From Fibrobacter sp. (GTDB lineage Bacteria; Fibrobacterota; Fibrobacteria; Fibrobacterales; Fibrobacteraceae), in the NCBI RefSeq assembly GCF_017545445.1, contig NZ_JAFWOM010000155.1, positions 1-53,654 of the forward strand: a DNA stretch of 53,654 nt, read 5' to 3'. Below are positions 15,870-24,012 of this stretch, one piece after another. How positions within the stretch are numbered: position 1 is the first letter of the stretch; the number at the start of each line of letters is the position of its first letter. A program made the translations under genes and the position numbers. The notes beneath the pieces were generated by a model, which saw nothing but the letters and a program-made list of their open reading frames with translations, had not been told where the DNA came from and searched no databases.

Positions 15870-18821
15870 TTACCTGAGTCTTCTCAGACCTTTTGGCATC
15901 GGGACTTCCTTGCCGTCTTCGCCGAGCAGGTAGATATTGTCGAGGCTGATGTAGCCCTTGCCGCTGTGGCGTGCACGGAATGCGAAGTTCTTGATTTTGG
16001 TCGGGTCGAGCTGCGGAATCGTCTTGCCCCAGCCTTCTTGCTTCATGTTCTCCCAGATGAGCGTGTCGCGAACCCAGTTGCCGCGCGTATTCTTGAGGCG
16101 GACCATGAATTCGTCGTAGTCTTCGACTTGGCTCGACATGATTTGTAGTTCGATGTAGCCTTGCGGATTGTTGTGCGTTGTGGCGTAATCGAAAACGATT
16201 CCGACAGACTTCTTGACTTCTTCGGGAACGTTGTAGTAAGCGCCGGAGTAGTTCGGCCAGCCAAGTTCAGGCGGTTGCTCGACGATGAAATCGTGACGGA
16301 TGTAGCCTCCGAGCGGAGGATTCCCGTTATACACCTTGGCATCCATGGAGGTGGCGTTGTCGCCATTGACGACCGGGAACCACGATACGTTGTCTAGACC
16401 GTTGTCGAAATTCTCCATCACGCTTGTGGTGCGGTAAGCGCCACGGACGCGGAACGGAATGTTGAGCGTGTCTGGGACGCCGAACTTAAACCCGTTCGAG
16501 ACGGTGAGTTTGATTTCCTTCTTGCCGATAGATACTTTATTTGTAACAGGAACTTGAATGTGGAAACTTTCGATGGAAGAATTCCATTTGCCGTCATCAG
16601 GTGTAGCACGGACGGTAAGCGTCCCTTTATTGTCCCACTTCTTGATTTGAATGTTGGCTCCGGTGATCGGTATTGAAGAACGCTCCTCTGCGGTTACGAA
16701 GAGGTCTAGCGTGTCGCCGACGGTCATCACTTTCTTTTCGAGTGCTGCGGCTAGAATATTTGGGCGGTTGGGTTTCATATGGTTGAATGCATTCATACGG
16801 ACAACGACAGTGCCGAATGGTGGAATCTCGATATCGCGGTTCTTGCCTTCGAGCAAACGACCGCTTGGTCCCATTTTCGGGTACGGGTAAGCGTCTTTTT
16901 GGTCGCCAATCCACTTGAACTGCTCTGCACCGAATACGTCAACTTCGGTGCGGTAGTTGCTCGGCTTCTTTTTTTCGCTCTTGCGGTCAACTTGCACAAT
17001 TTGCTTGGTGTCGGTGAGGTTTATTAGTAAAACGTGACAGCGACGATTACTTTCGTCCCGTTCGCCATCATAGCAAACGGCGTATGGCACGACGGATTCG
17101 GTCGTACTCTTGACGGGAACGACTGCATAACCTAATCCCGGATCGAGGAAACGCTTGTACGCCATATAGACTCCGTAATATTCGGCGGTGGGTTCAAGGC
17201 TTCCCCAGAGGTTCCAGGAACCTTCCTTGACGAGAGCGGTCATGCTGATAGTTCCCCACGTGTGGTCCGGACCTTCAAAGACGTTGCCGAATGCATCCCA
17301 CGGGAGAGCCTGGAATCGGTCGCCAAAGCGGACGAGGTATTGTGCGAAAATGTTTGCGATGCCGGCGGCTTGCGGGTAGTCCATCCAGATTTGGCTCCCT
17401 TGCACGGATGTGCTAAATTCCGAGAGAAACACGCGGCGCTTGCCTTCGAGATACTTGTTCATCCAGGCATTCAGCGTATCGGCGTTGTGGCCGACATCCA
17501 TCGTCGCCTTGAGCATGTCTTTGGCGTTCAGGTTGTTCGGTGCCCAGTACGGATAAGTGTGCAAGTCAACGACATCGAGATAGCGTTTGCCGTCAGCCTT
17601 TTCGGCTTCACCGACGATGCGCAAAAATTCGGCCATCCAGTATTTCCCATCGTTGAGGCCTGCACCCTTCTGTTGCATTTTGTGCGTGCTGAAGAGCGGA
17701 CCGTGCAAAATGATGCTCGAATCAACAGCCTTCATTGCGCGGGCGTATTCGATAAAGCGTGCGGCATATTGCCTTGCCGAAAGCGGACCGGATTCCTCCC
17801 ATTCGCCGTCAAGTTCGTTGCCGATTTGCCATTGCTTGATGTTGTATTTTTTGACCTTATTGGCATAGAGGACCCAAGCGGCGGCTTCCTTGGCTGTGCC
17901 TGTACCTGCGTTGACGCAGATAACGGCGTTCTGTCTTCCTTCCGAGAACTTTTTGATGTAGGTCATGAATTCTTCGAAATGCCACTTGATGTTGGTCCAG
18001 TCGGTGCGCGGCTTGTCGCCGTTGCGGGTGGACATCGCGAAGAACTTGTAATCGTTCCCGGCGAGTAAATCGTCTGAACCGCTATAAAGTTTCATTTCTC
18101 GAATCTGCACGCCTTTTGACGGAAGTTCGGTCGTCTTGAATTTTACAGCAACATAGCGTGCGCGAGTCGTTGCGAACTTGTATTTAGTTTGGTTGCCCGT
18201 GACTTTGACGGTGCCCCATCTTTTTAGCTTGTTTTCAAGATTCTGGTGGACGCCCGGGTATTCGGCGTAGTCATCGGTCCAGTACGAGAGTTCGAAAGAT
18301 TTCGGGCGTAGGCTGCCCCAGTCAATGATGATGGAGTCGAGGTCTTTCTTTTCGGGGAACTCAATGACAACCCAAGGCGGATCTTTCGGGTCGAGAATTT
18401 CTCCCCACCACATCGTGTTCATGTCGCCATCGGCAAGGTGGCTGCGACGGATGAAACCGTAGTTGTCTTTTGTGGTGCCTCGGTAAATCGTTTCGCCGAG
18501 GAATCCCGGAGCCCAGCTTGTATCGCTAGGAATCCAAAGTCCGGTGCTGTCGTATTTGCCTGCACCGTTCCAGTGGTAGTCATTGCTCAAGCTTCCGTTC
18601 GGAAAACGGAAAATCGAGTAACCGCCATCGACGAGCGCGGGCGTCATGTCGTAATAGCGGCTGGGCGGGTTCCAAATGGCAAGGTCGGCGGCTAGCATAT
18701 TATCTGTGTTGATGACAATGCCCGGGTGCGTGTCGTCAACCTCGATGACGTTCTGTGCGGCGAGTGCGGACGTGGCGGAAAGTGCAAGAGCCGTGCTGCA
18801 CAAAATTTTTTTGAATTTCAT
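15870..18821 (-). CDS. Secreted clan GH-A glycoside hydrolase (GH51/GH44-like) with inserted discoidin-like domain and C-terminal CBM11-like domain
   Basis: The 983 residues begin with a signal peptide (FKKILCSTALALSATSALA). An early strand, YSIFRFPNGSLSNDYHW, resembles GH51-type enzymes. WQIGNELDGEW near residue 333 carries the likely acid/base Glu, and RVFLSEFSTS near residue 463 the likely nucleophile Glu. Between these barrel parts sits an F5/8 type C-like sandwich (LADGDMNTMWWGEI, then ARYVAVKFKTTELPSKGVQI). From about residue 800 a CBM11-like domain follows (MENFDNGLDNVSWFPVVNG, then GYISLDNIYLLGED). It probably degrades cellulose or hemicellulose outside the cell. The start is ATG 18821, with GAGGAGG close upstream; the longer open frame to 19040 is rejected. 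Confidence 0.75.
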   Translation of the reverse strand: MKFKKILCSTALALSATSALAAQNVIEVDDTHPGIVINTDNMLAADLAIWNPPSRYYDMTPALVDGGYSIFRFPNGSLSNDYHWNGAGKYDSTGLWIPSDTSWAPGFLGETIYRGTTKDNYGFIRRSHLADGDMNTMWWGEILDPKDPPWVVIEFPEKKDLDSIIIDWGSLRPKSFELSYWTDDYAEYPGVHQNLENKLKRWGTVKVTGNQTKYKFATTRARYVAVKFKTTELPSKGVQIREMKLYSGSDDLLAGNDYKFFAMSTRNGDKPRTDWTNIKWHFEEFMTYIKKFSEGRQNAVICVNAGTGTAKEAAAWVLYANKVKKYNIKQWQIGNELDGEWEESGPLSARQYAARFIEYARAMKAVDSSIILHGPLFSTHKMQQKGAGLNDGKYWMAEFLRIVGEAEKADGKRYLDVVDLHTYPYWAPNNLNAKDMLKATMDVGHNADTLNAWMNKYLEGKRRVFLSEFSTSVQGSQIWMDYPQAAGIANIFAQYLVRFGDRFQALPWDAFGNVFEGPDHTWGTISMTALVKEGSWNLWGSLEPTAEYYGVYMAYKRFLDPGLGYAVVPVKSTTESVVPYAVCYDGERDESNRRCHVLLINLTDTKQIVQVDRKSEKKKPSNYRTEVDVFGAEQFKWIGDQKDAYPYPKMGPSGRLLEGKNRDIEIPPFGTVVVRMNAFNHMKPNRPNILAAALEKKVMTVGDTLDLFVTAEERSSIPITGANIQIKKWDNKGTLTVRATPDDGKWNSSIESFHIQVPVTNKVSIGKKEIKLTVSNGFKFGVPDTLNIPFRVRGAYRTTSVMENFDNGLDNVSWFPVVNGDNATSMDAKVYNGNPPLGGYIRHDFIVEQPPELGWPNYSGAYYNVPEEVKKSVGIVFDYATTHNNPQGYIELQIMSSQVEDYDEFMVRLKNTRGNWVRDTLIWENMKQEGWGKTIPQLDPTKIKNFAFRARHSGKGYISLDNIYLLGEDGKEVPMPKGLRRLR

Positions 18822-18861
18822 AAGACCTCCTCGAAAATGGGGTAAGGTTCGTTGTGAAAAT

Positions 18862-19470
18862 TTACTGAATTTCAAGTCTATTGAAAGTTTCGTAATGGTC
18901 TGCGGTATAGTAAATGACGCAATCGCTTTGGTAAACGAGACGCTTGGTGCCGCGGTTCTTGGCGGAATAATCGACATCGGCTTCGTGGTAAGAGCCTTTC
19001 GGCAAAAGCCCTTCGCTATTGCTGTAGGTATCGCCGCCAATCATCACGCCGATTGTTGTCCACGGGTTAAAATTCCACTTTTCAAAAGTCTTGCCGGTCT
19101 TAGATTCGTAAAGCTTTTGGCCTTCGCTTTTGCCGACATAATTAGAGGGCAATTTGTCGAACTTGCACAAGTATGCGGCCACGGAATCTTTTGAGGTGTA
19201 TTTGCCAGATTCCTGAACCGCTTCGAGGATCGTTTTACTTTTTTCGCTGGAAGAACTTACTTCATTACTGCTAGATGAAACTTTTAGAGAACTAGACGAT
19301 AATGGTGATTCGCAAATAATATTCCCACACTCATCGTATGAATAGGCTTTGCACGTTATGGTCGTGCTGGAATCTTGTTCCTTGCAGTTGTCCTCGGATG
19401 CAGACGTTGTACAAGCGACAGCCCCAAAGCAAGCGATGGTTGCTAGAAAAAGAACTTTAATAAATTTCAT
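18862..19470 (-). CDS. Barnase-type ribonuclease lipoprotein
   Basis: The 202 residues begin with a lipoprotein signal (lipobox AVAC-T, Cys20), then a short Cys-containing segment and a poly-Ser linker (residues 58-77). Residues 80-202 match barnase/N1-type guanyl RNases: VAAYLCKFDKLPSNYVGKSE, IGGDTYSNSEGLLP, HEADVDY, RLVYQSD and YYTADHYETF. By alignment the catalytic trio is Glu163, Arg177 and His192, with the same 14 and 15 residue spacing as Glu73, Arg87 and His102 of barnase. Lys114 corresponds to Lys27. It would act at the cell surface. No barstar-like inhibitor gene lies beside it, consistent with an exported enzyme. Confidence 0.85.
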   Translation of the reverse strand: MKFIKVLFLATIACFGAVACTTSASEDNCKEQDSSTTITCKAYSYDECGNIICESPLSSSSLKVSSSSNEVSSSSEKSKTILEAVQESGKYTSKDSVAAYLCKFDKLPSNYVGKSEGQKLYESKTGKTFEKWNFNPWTTIGVMIGGDTYSNSEGLLPKGSYHEADVDYSAKNRGTKRLVYQSDCVIYYTADHYETFNRLEIQ

Positions 19471-19522
19471 GTCTTAAATGTAATAAAAGCGCTAAAACAG
19501 AAAAAAGAATTTCAAAAGATTG

Positions 19523-20551
19523 CTATGGTCTGATTCGAATATTTGTTCTTCTTGTGAAAATTTTCCTATTCACAAAATACAATGCGTATGCGGCAAAGAA
19601 AGAAAAAATCATAATAAGAAGGTTTGCGGAATCCTTGTCCAAATAGTCTATAAAAACAAAAAATAATTTGTAAATATACACATGGCACAAGTATAGTTCC
19701 AAAGATAAAAGTCCTATAATAGTAAACAGCTTGTCAAGCACTTTCCATTTTTCAAAAAACATCGCTAAAAGAATGCTCAAGACAGGGGTTATGATGATGT
19801 AGGGTAAATATGCAAGCGAACAAGTTTGCAAAAAACTATGCATAAAATTCTTAAAGCACGTTAAAACAATTAATGCAACAATCGCTGAAGATAATCCAAT
19901 TATTTTTAATTTATTTGTTAATTCAACATTGCACCCGTCTTTTGCCCAATGGCCAAAAATAGCGCCTACGAAAAATATTGGAATCCTTGCGTATGTCAGG
20001 ATGATGAATCCGCCGAAGTTTTTATTGCCGTAGGAGTAAATACAAGTTAATGCATATACTAAAATTAACGATAGGCCTGCTCCAATGAAAAGAAAAGCTA
20101 CTTTAGTCCCGTGTTTTTTAAACAAGCTAAAATACATGGGGAATATTGCGTATAAGAATAAGATACAAGAAATAAACCACAGCTCGTCTTGATGCCCGAT
20201 CCAATACCCCAAAGTCGTCGCTCTGCATACTAGAGAGTAAAAACTTTTGAGGCTAAAGTTCATTTGAATCAAGAAAACGATGCATAGTACAAACCAAAAT
20301 TCGGGAACAATGCGGAAGAATCGGCTTTTATAGTATTTCTTCAAGATGAAGTTTTTCCGTGACATGGAAAAATACAAACCAAATCCAGACAGAAACAAAA
20401 ATACATCGACTCCGCCGTAACCCAAGGACTTGATAAAATCAAGCGATGTAAAATCGGTGGGAACGGGCAAATGAAACAGCATAACCCATAATATGGCAAA
20501 TCCCATTATGGCGCTTCTGTGTTTTGATAATAATTGAAGTATGCTGTTCAC
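19523..20551 (-). CDS. Acyltransferase 3 family membrane protein
   Basis: The 342 residues contain about ten hydrophobic helices. The family start is visible: an early helix MGFAILWVMLFHLP with the conserved His, then GVDVFLFLSGFGLYFSM and a basic RFFRIVPEFWF loop. Such OafA/YrhL-type proteins transfer acetyl or other acyl groups to surface sugars. The region is AT-rich compared with neighbours, suggesting transfer. The start used is a GTG at 20551; its ribosome-binding site is weak, and ATG codons further in would remove the early helix. Confidence 0.8.
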   Translation of the reverse strand: MNSILQLLSKHRSAIMGFAILWVMLFHLPVPTDFTSLDFIKSLGYGGVDVFLFLSGFGLYFSMSRKNFILKKYYKSRFFRIVPEFWFVLCIVFLIQMNFSLKSFYSLVCRATTLGYWIGHQDELWFISCILFLYAIFPMYFSLFKKHGTKVAFLFIGAGLSLILVYALTCIYSYGNKNFGGFIILTYARIPIFFVGAIFGHWAKDGCNVELTNKLKIIGLSSAIVALIVLTCFKNFMHSFLQTCSLAYLPYIIITPVLSILLAMFFEKWKVLDKLFTIIGLLSLELYLCHVYIYKLFFVFIDYLDKDSANLLIMIFSFFAAYALYFVNRKIFTRRTNIRIRP

Positions 20552-20662
20552 TTTATTAATATACTTGTTTTTGCGAAATAGAGATATCAGTGTTTTTGAA
20601 AAATGTGTAAATAATGTATTTTATTGCGTGGATCATCAAACAAAATTCAAGTAGGTAGATTT

Positions 20663-20908
20663 ATGGAAGAAACTTTCATAACGAAAGGCACGTGTGCCAC
20701 GGTAATTCAATTTACGCGTGATGGCGACAAAATCCGCAATATTCGTTTTACGGGAGGCTGCAACGGAAACCTCAAGGCTATTGCCAAACTTTGCGAGGGC
20801 ATGACTGCCGAAGACATCGCTGCAAAATTGCTCGGCAACACTTGCGGCGGCAAGCCGACTTCGTGCGCGGACCAGCTTGCAAAAGCGGTTCTCGGTCGCG
20901 AACCGTAA
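20663..20908 (+). CDS. TSCPD domain-containing protein (TIGR03905 family)
   Basis: The 81 residues from ATG 20663 (MEETFITKGTCATVIQFTRD) include IRFTGGCNGNLKAIAKLCEG and LLGNTCGGKPTSCADQLAKA. This is the conserved Cys-containing TSCPD fold (three conserved Cys in GGCNG, NTCGGK, TSCADQ). TSCPD modules also occur at the C-terminus of adenosylcobalamin-dependent ribonucleotide reductases; the stand-alone family has no firm function. ATG 20663 is preferred over the upstream open frame because GTAGGTAG precedes it. Confidence 0.85.
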   Translation: MEETFITKGTCATVIQFTRDGDKIRNIRFTGGCNGNLKAIAKLCEGMTAEDIAAKLLGNTCGGKPTSCADQLAKAVLGREP

Positions 20909-20935
20909 ATGCCAAAAGTAACGTCTTATGAAAAT

Positions 20936-20990
20936 ACCGACCCCGGCATGGTTCGGCAGGCTCACCAACCTTAGGTCGGGGTGACAAACG
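20936..20990. repeat. Imperfect TGTCAT-type palindrome
   Basis: ACCCCGGCATGG, a longer loop, CCTTAGGTCGGGGTGACA. A variant of the dispersed family lying between the TSCPD gene and vsr. Confidence 0.65.
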
Positions 20991-20996
20991 ACAAAA

Positions 20997-21437
20997 ATGA
21001 AACGCAGTCACAAAAAACGGACTCCCATGAACCGCTCGCAAATGATGCAGGCGGTCCATTCGGAAGATACAAAGCCCGAACTCCTGGTTCGTCGGGAACT
21101 TTTCCATGCGGGATTTCGTTACAAGCTGCACCGTCGCGATTTGCCGGGATCGCCTGATTTGTTTATCCTCAAGTACGGCGTGGTCGTTTTTATCAACGGG
21201 TGTTTTTGGCACCAGCACGGCTGCAAGTTCACAAGTCGCCCCAAGAGTAATTTCGAGTTTTGGGATAACAAGTTTACGAATAATGTTGTTCGCGATATCA
21301 AGACGAATTGGGAATTGTCTTTACAAGGCTATCGCGTAGCAACCGTTTGGGAATGTTCCATCAAGAACGATTTCGAACGGACTTTAGAGCGTCTTAAGGC
21401 ATTTATTATTAGCGACGAAGAAACTGTTGAAATTTAA
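20997..21437 (+). CDS. vsr: Very short patch repair endonuclease (Vsr)
   Basis: The 146 residues contain the full Vsr layout: NRSQMMQAVHSEDTKPELLV at the start, GFRYKLHRRDLPGSPD with the catalytic Asp, a metal-binding segment FINGCFWHQHGCKF, and KFTNNVVRDIKTNWEL plus GYRVATVWEC at the end. Vsr nicks beside T:G mismatches left by deamination of 5-methylcytosine. Two starts are possible, 20997 or 21027; the second matches the family length better, and neither has a strong ribosome-binding site. No cytosine methyltransferase gene is in the window. Confidence 0.9.
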   Translation: MKRSHKKRTPMNRSQMMQAVHSEDTKPELLVRRELFHAGFRYKLHRRDLPGSPDLFILKYGVVVFINGCFWHQHGCKFTSRPKSNFEFWDNKFTNNVVRDIKTNWELSLQGYRVATVWECSIKNDFERTLERLKAFIISDEETVEI

Positions 21438-21578
21438 CTGCGGGCAAAACAAAAAAATTGAAAAAATATGGATGCAAAAATTTACTTTTGCTAAATATCC
21501 CGTTTTTCGTTTAATTTCGACAGTTTTATCCATATTTCGGTGTTTAATACATTACAACAAAAAAAACTTTGCATTAAT

Positions 21579-21621
21579 CCTCTTTGGGTGAGTTGTCTAT
21601 TACTTTTTTAGTACAAAGAGG
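21579..21621 (+). promoter_or_regulatory. Inverted repeat covering the ribosome-binding site of the GH8 gene
   Basis: CCTCTTTG (21579-21586) and CAAAGAGG (21614-21621) form a perfect 8-bp stem with a 27-base loop. The second arm contains the AGAGG ribosome-binding site seven bases before ATG 21628. When folded, the site would be hidden. Confidence 0.5.
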
Positions 21622-21627
21622 AATATT

Positions 21628-23211
21628 ATGAGGAGTTCAAAATTATTCACATTCATGACTTGCTTGAGCCAGAGTGCTTTCGCTGCGTCTGTCATGGCAC
21701 AAGATGCCACGGCAAAAAAATTCACCCCGACCAAATTTTTCGACGAAAACGGAGCTTATTACGGCCCGGATTGCGACGAAAAAAATTACACGGGAGCTTA
21801 CTACACGGGCGATTACACCAGTCCGTTCAAAACAATTCTGGGCAAGACCGACAAGGACATTCAGGACAAACTGGATGAACTTTGGAACCACTACTTTGGC
21901 GGTCAAAATGACAAGACCGTGTATTACGAAGACCGCGATGGCGGCTACATCGTCGATATCAATAACAACGATATCCGTTCCGAGGGAATGTCGTACGGCA
22001 TGATGATTGCGGTGCAGACAAACTACAAGGATGAATTCAAGAAGCTTTGGAATTGGGCCAAGAGTCACTTGTGGCACGATCCCGCTAGAGGTGGTAACGG
22101 CTACTTCTCTTGGCAGGCGAATCGCGACGGCTCCACGCGTGACCAAGGGAATGCACCCGATGGCGAAATCTACTTCATGATGTCGCTTTTGTTTGCGGCA
22201 CACCGTTGGGACGACGAAAACTACATGAAGGATGCGCAGACCATTTTGAAGGCCTGTTGGAAAGGCAATGGTAATTCCCTGTATAGCGAACAGTCCTATA
22301 TCGCTACGTTCCAGCCGACTGACGGCAACAATACCTGGGGCGATGCTTCTTACAGCTTGCCTGCATTCGTTGATTTGTTCAGCCGTTGGTCCGATACAAA
22401 TAAAGACAAATGGAAAAAGGCCACAAAGGCCACCAGAGACCACATCTACAATTCCGCTAACCCGCAGTCGGGCCTGTGCAGCGACTACAGTAACTTTGAC
22501 GGAACTCCGCATCACGCCTTCAGCGACAATTCCACCAAGTACGCTTTTGACGCTATCCGCTGCCCGATGAACTATGGCATGGATTACTACCTGTTCGGTG
22601 CTGATGCGGAACGCCAAACGAAAATTGCAAAGGTCATCACCGACTTTTTCGAGAGGGACGGCTATAAGCACGGGCATTTCAACTGGGATGGCTCTAGCGG
22701 TTATGGCGAATTCACCATCGGCCAGGCTGGCGCGAATGCCGTTGCGACGTATGCCTTGCTCGGCGAAGATAGCTACAAGGACTTGGTCAAGAAAGTCTTG
22801 CAGAAAGCGTGGGACTCCAAGCCCATTGTCGGCAGCCAGCGTTACTATGATGGCTTGGTGCATTACCTCGCCATGCTTCACTTGACCGGCAATTTCAAAA
22901 TTTGGAAACCGAAACCGAAGGTCATCAAGGACAAGGAAATGGAAGCCAAAGAAATCAACGGTGTTGCATACAAAGAAGGCGATACTATCGACTGGTTCGA
23001 GGATTGTGAACTTTACAAGGTGACGTTCAAGGCTGCGGCTCAACCGCCCAAGGACACTACAGTAAAAGATTCGTCTGAAGCCATTCACAGCATGGTTCTG
23101 CGTACCGACAAATACAAAATGCAACGCGACTACAATCTTAAAGGTTGCAAGGTGAACCATTCGAATAGAGCTCATGGTGCGTATTACGGCAGGAAAGAAT
23201 TGGTGAAATAA
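21628..23211 (+). CDS. Secreted glycoside hydrolase family 8 enzyme
   Basis: The 527 residues start with a signal peptide ending near SVMAQ. The GH8 (alpha/alpha)6-barrel signature is clear: RSEGMSYGMMIAVQ near residue 117 with the general acid Glu, then the DGEIYFMMSLLFAAHRW segment with its Asp. The likely activity is on xylan, xylo-oligosaccharides or beta-glucans; the sequence alone does not decide. The tail (DYNLKGCKVNHSNRAHGAYY, then GRKELVK) resembles the basic C-terminal module on many secreted Fibrobacter enzymes, thought to be linked to surface attachment or export. It is a single-gene transcript ending at a clear terminator. Confidence 0.88.
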   Translation: MRSSKLFTFMTCLSQSAFAASVMAQDATAKKFTPTKFFDENGAYYGPDCDEKNYTGAYYTGDYTSPFKTILGKTDKDIQDKLDELWNHYFGGQNDKTVYYEDRDGGYIVDINNNDIRSEGMSYGMMIAVQTNYKDEFKKLWNWAKSHLWHDPARGGNGYFSWQANRDGSTRDQGNAPDGEIYFMMSLLFAAHRWDDENYMKDAQTILKACWKGNGNSLYSEQSYIATFQPTDGNNTWGDASYSLPAFVDLFSRWSDTNKDKWKKATKATRDHIYNSANPQSGLCSDYSNFDGTPHHAFSDNSTKYAFDAIRCPMNYGMDYYLFGADAERQTKIAKVITDFFERDGYKHGHFNWDGSSGYGEFTIGQAGANAVATYALLGEDSYKDLVKKVLQKAWDSKPIVGSQRYYDGLVHYLAMLHLTGNFKIWKPKPKVIKDKEMEAKEINGVAYKEGDTIDWFEDCELYKVTFKAAAQPPKDTTVKDSSEAIHSMVLRTDKYKMQRDYNLKGCKVNHSNRAHGAYYGRKELVK

Positions 23212-23249
23212 AAAAGAAAAAATGGAAATCCTGGATTCTCAAATTCTCT

Positions 23250-23276
23250 TCCCCGCCTCTGACGGGGATTTTTTTT
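23250..23276 (+). terminator. Intrinsic terminator after the GH8 gene
   Basis: CCCCG at 23251-23255, 7-base loop, CGGGG at 23263-23267, then A and eight T. Confidence 0.85.
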
Positions 23277-23318
23277 GCGAAAAGAGCTATCTTTTTAATA
23301 GATTTTAGGAGAATATTT

Positions 23319-23774
23319 ATGCAAATAAGTTATGCCGAATGGGTTTGTCCGGAATGCAAAAACAAGAATCGCGAATCCTGTAACACTTGGATGTACGGCA
23401 GTCCAATTCGTGAGTGCAAGGCGTGCCGCAGTGAATACCTGGATAGGCGCTGGCGCGAAGTCGCGATTGATGGTTTTGACCCGCGCAGCAACAATGCGAA
23501 AGTTTATGTGAAAGGAACGCTGTTTCTTTTGGCGATTGCTCTTGTCTGCGGCGTGATGATTTATTTCCAATATGCGAAGGGCTACTATTCCATGAAAATT
23601 GTTGTGGCGGGAGCCTTCAGTGCTCTGGGCGCCATCGCTTGCGGAATCAACGTTTTGCGCATCAAGCTCGGATTCCAGAACAAGGACAACGACAAGTACA
23701 TGGCGGAATCCAAGGCCCGCCTGAGCGACCCGACGTACGTCGAAAAATTGCGGAAGTATGGGTACAAGGTTTAA
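23319..23774 (+). CDS. Zinc-ribbon membrane protein of unknown function
   Basis: The 151 residues have an N-terminal four-Cys ribbon (CPECKNKNRESC, then ECKACRSEY), a basic linker, two hydrophobic helices (GTLFLLAIALVCGVMIYF and VVAGAFSALGAIACGINVL) and a charged tail ending YGYKV. TAGGAGA precedes the ATG. The leader, start and a few internal codons recur at 31356-31458 as a collapsed copy, so the gene has been duplicated in this genome. No family name is known to me. Confidence 0.7.
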   Translation: MQISYAEWVCPECKNKNRESCNTWMYGSPIRECKACRSEYLDRRWREVAIDGFDPRSNNAKVYVKGTLFLLAIALVCGVMIYFQYAKGYYSMKIVVAGAFSALGAIACGINVLRIKLGFQNKDNDKYMAESKARLSDPTYVEKLRKYGYKV

Positions 23775-23965
23775 TGGTCTTTTCGCTCTAGAGGCTTTTC
23801 AAACCGAGTAAGCTAGGAAACTAGTTTTACGATGGATTTTTTTTGTTATATTCCGATACATGATTTTGGGGAGTTGTTGCACTCCGTTTCTTAAAGATGA
23901 ACCCTTCGTGTGTGAAGGGCTTCAGCATTCTATCCCCCGTCTTTATAATTTTTACGAAATGATTG

Positions 23966-23995
23966 CGGCCTTGTGTCAGGGCCGTTCCTTTTTTT
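23966..23995 (+). promoter_or_regulatory. Terminator-like hairpin in the leader of the first FISUMP lipoprotein gene
   Basis: CGGCC, loop, GGCCG, then TTCCTTTTTTT lies only six bases before the AAGAGG ribosome-binding site. A second hairpin (CCCTTC, loop, GAAGGG) lies about 55 bases upstream. The position inside the 5' leader suggests attenuation or a processed upstream transcript. Confidence 0.5.
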
Positions 23996-24012
23996 ATAAA
24001 AAGAGGTCAAAA

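Noticed and set aside
15870..19040. Longer start (19040) for the large glycosidase
   Set aside because: The extra 73 residues overlap the barnase-like gene on the same strand and hide the signal peptide; GAGGAGG precedes ATG 18821.
21643..23175. Minus-strand 510-codon open frame across the GH8 gene
   Set aside because: A shadow of the GC-rich GH8 coding frame; no ribosome-binding site and no recognisable domain, while the plus strand has full GH8 motifs.
23860..24012. Upstream 51-residue extension of FISUMP lipoprotein 1
   Set aside because: It crosses two leader hairpins and lacks a ribosome-binding site; ATG 24013 has AAGAGG and places the signal peptide at the N-terminus.
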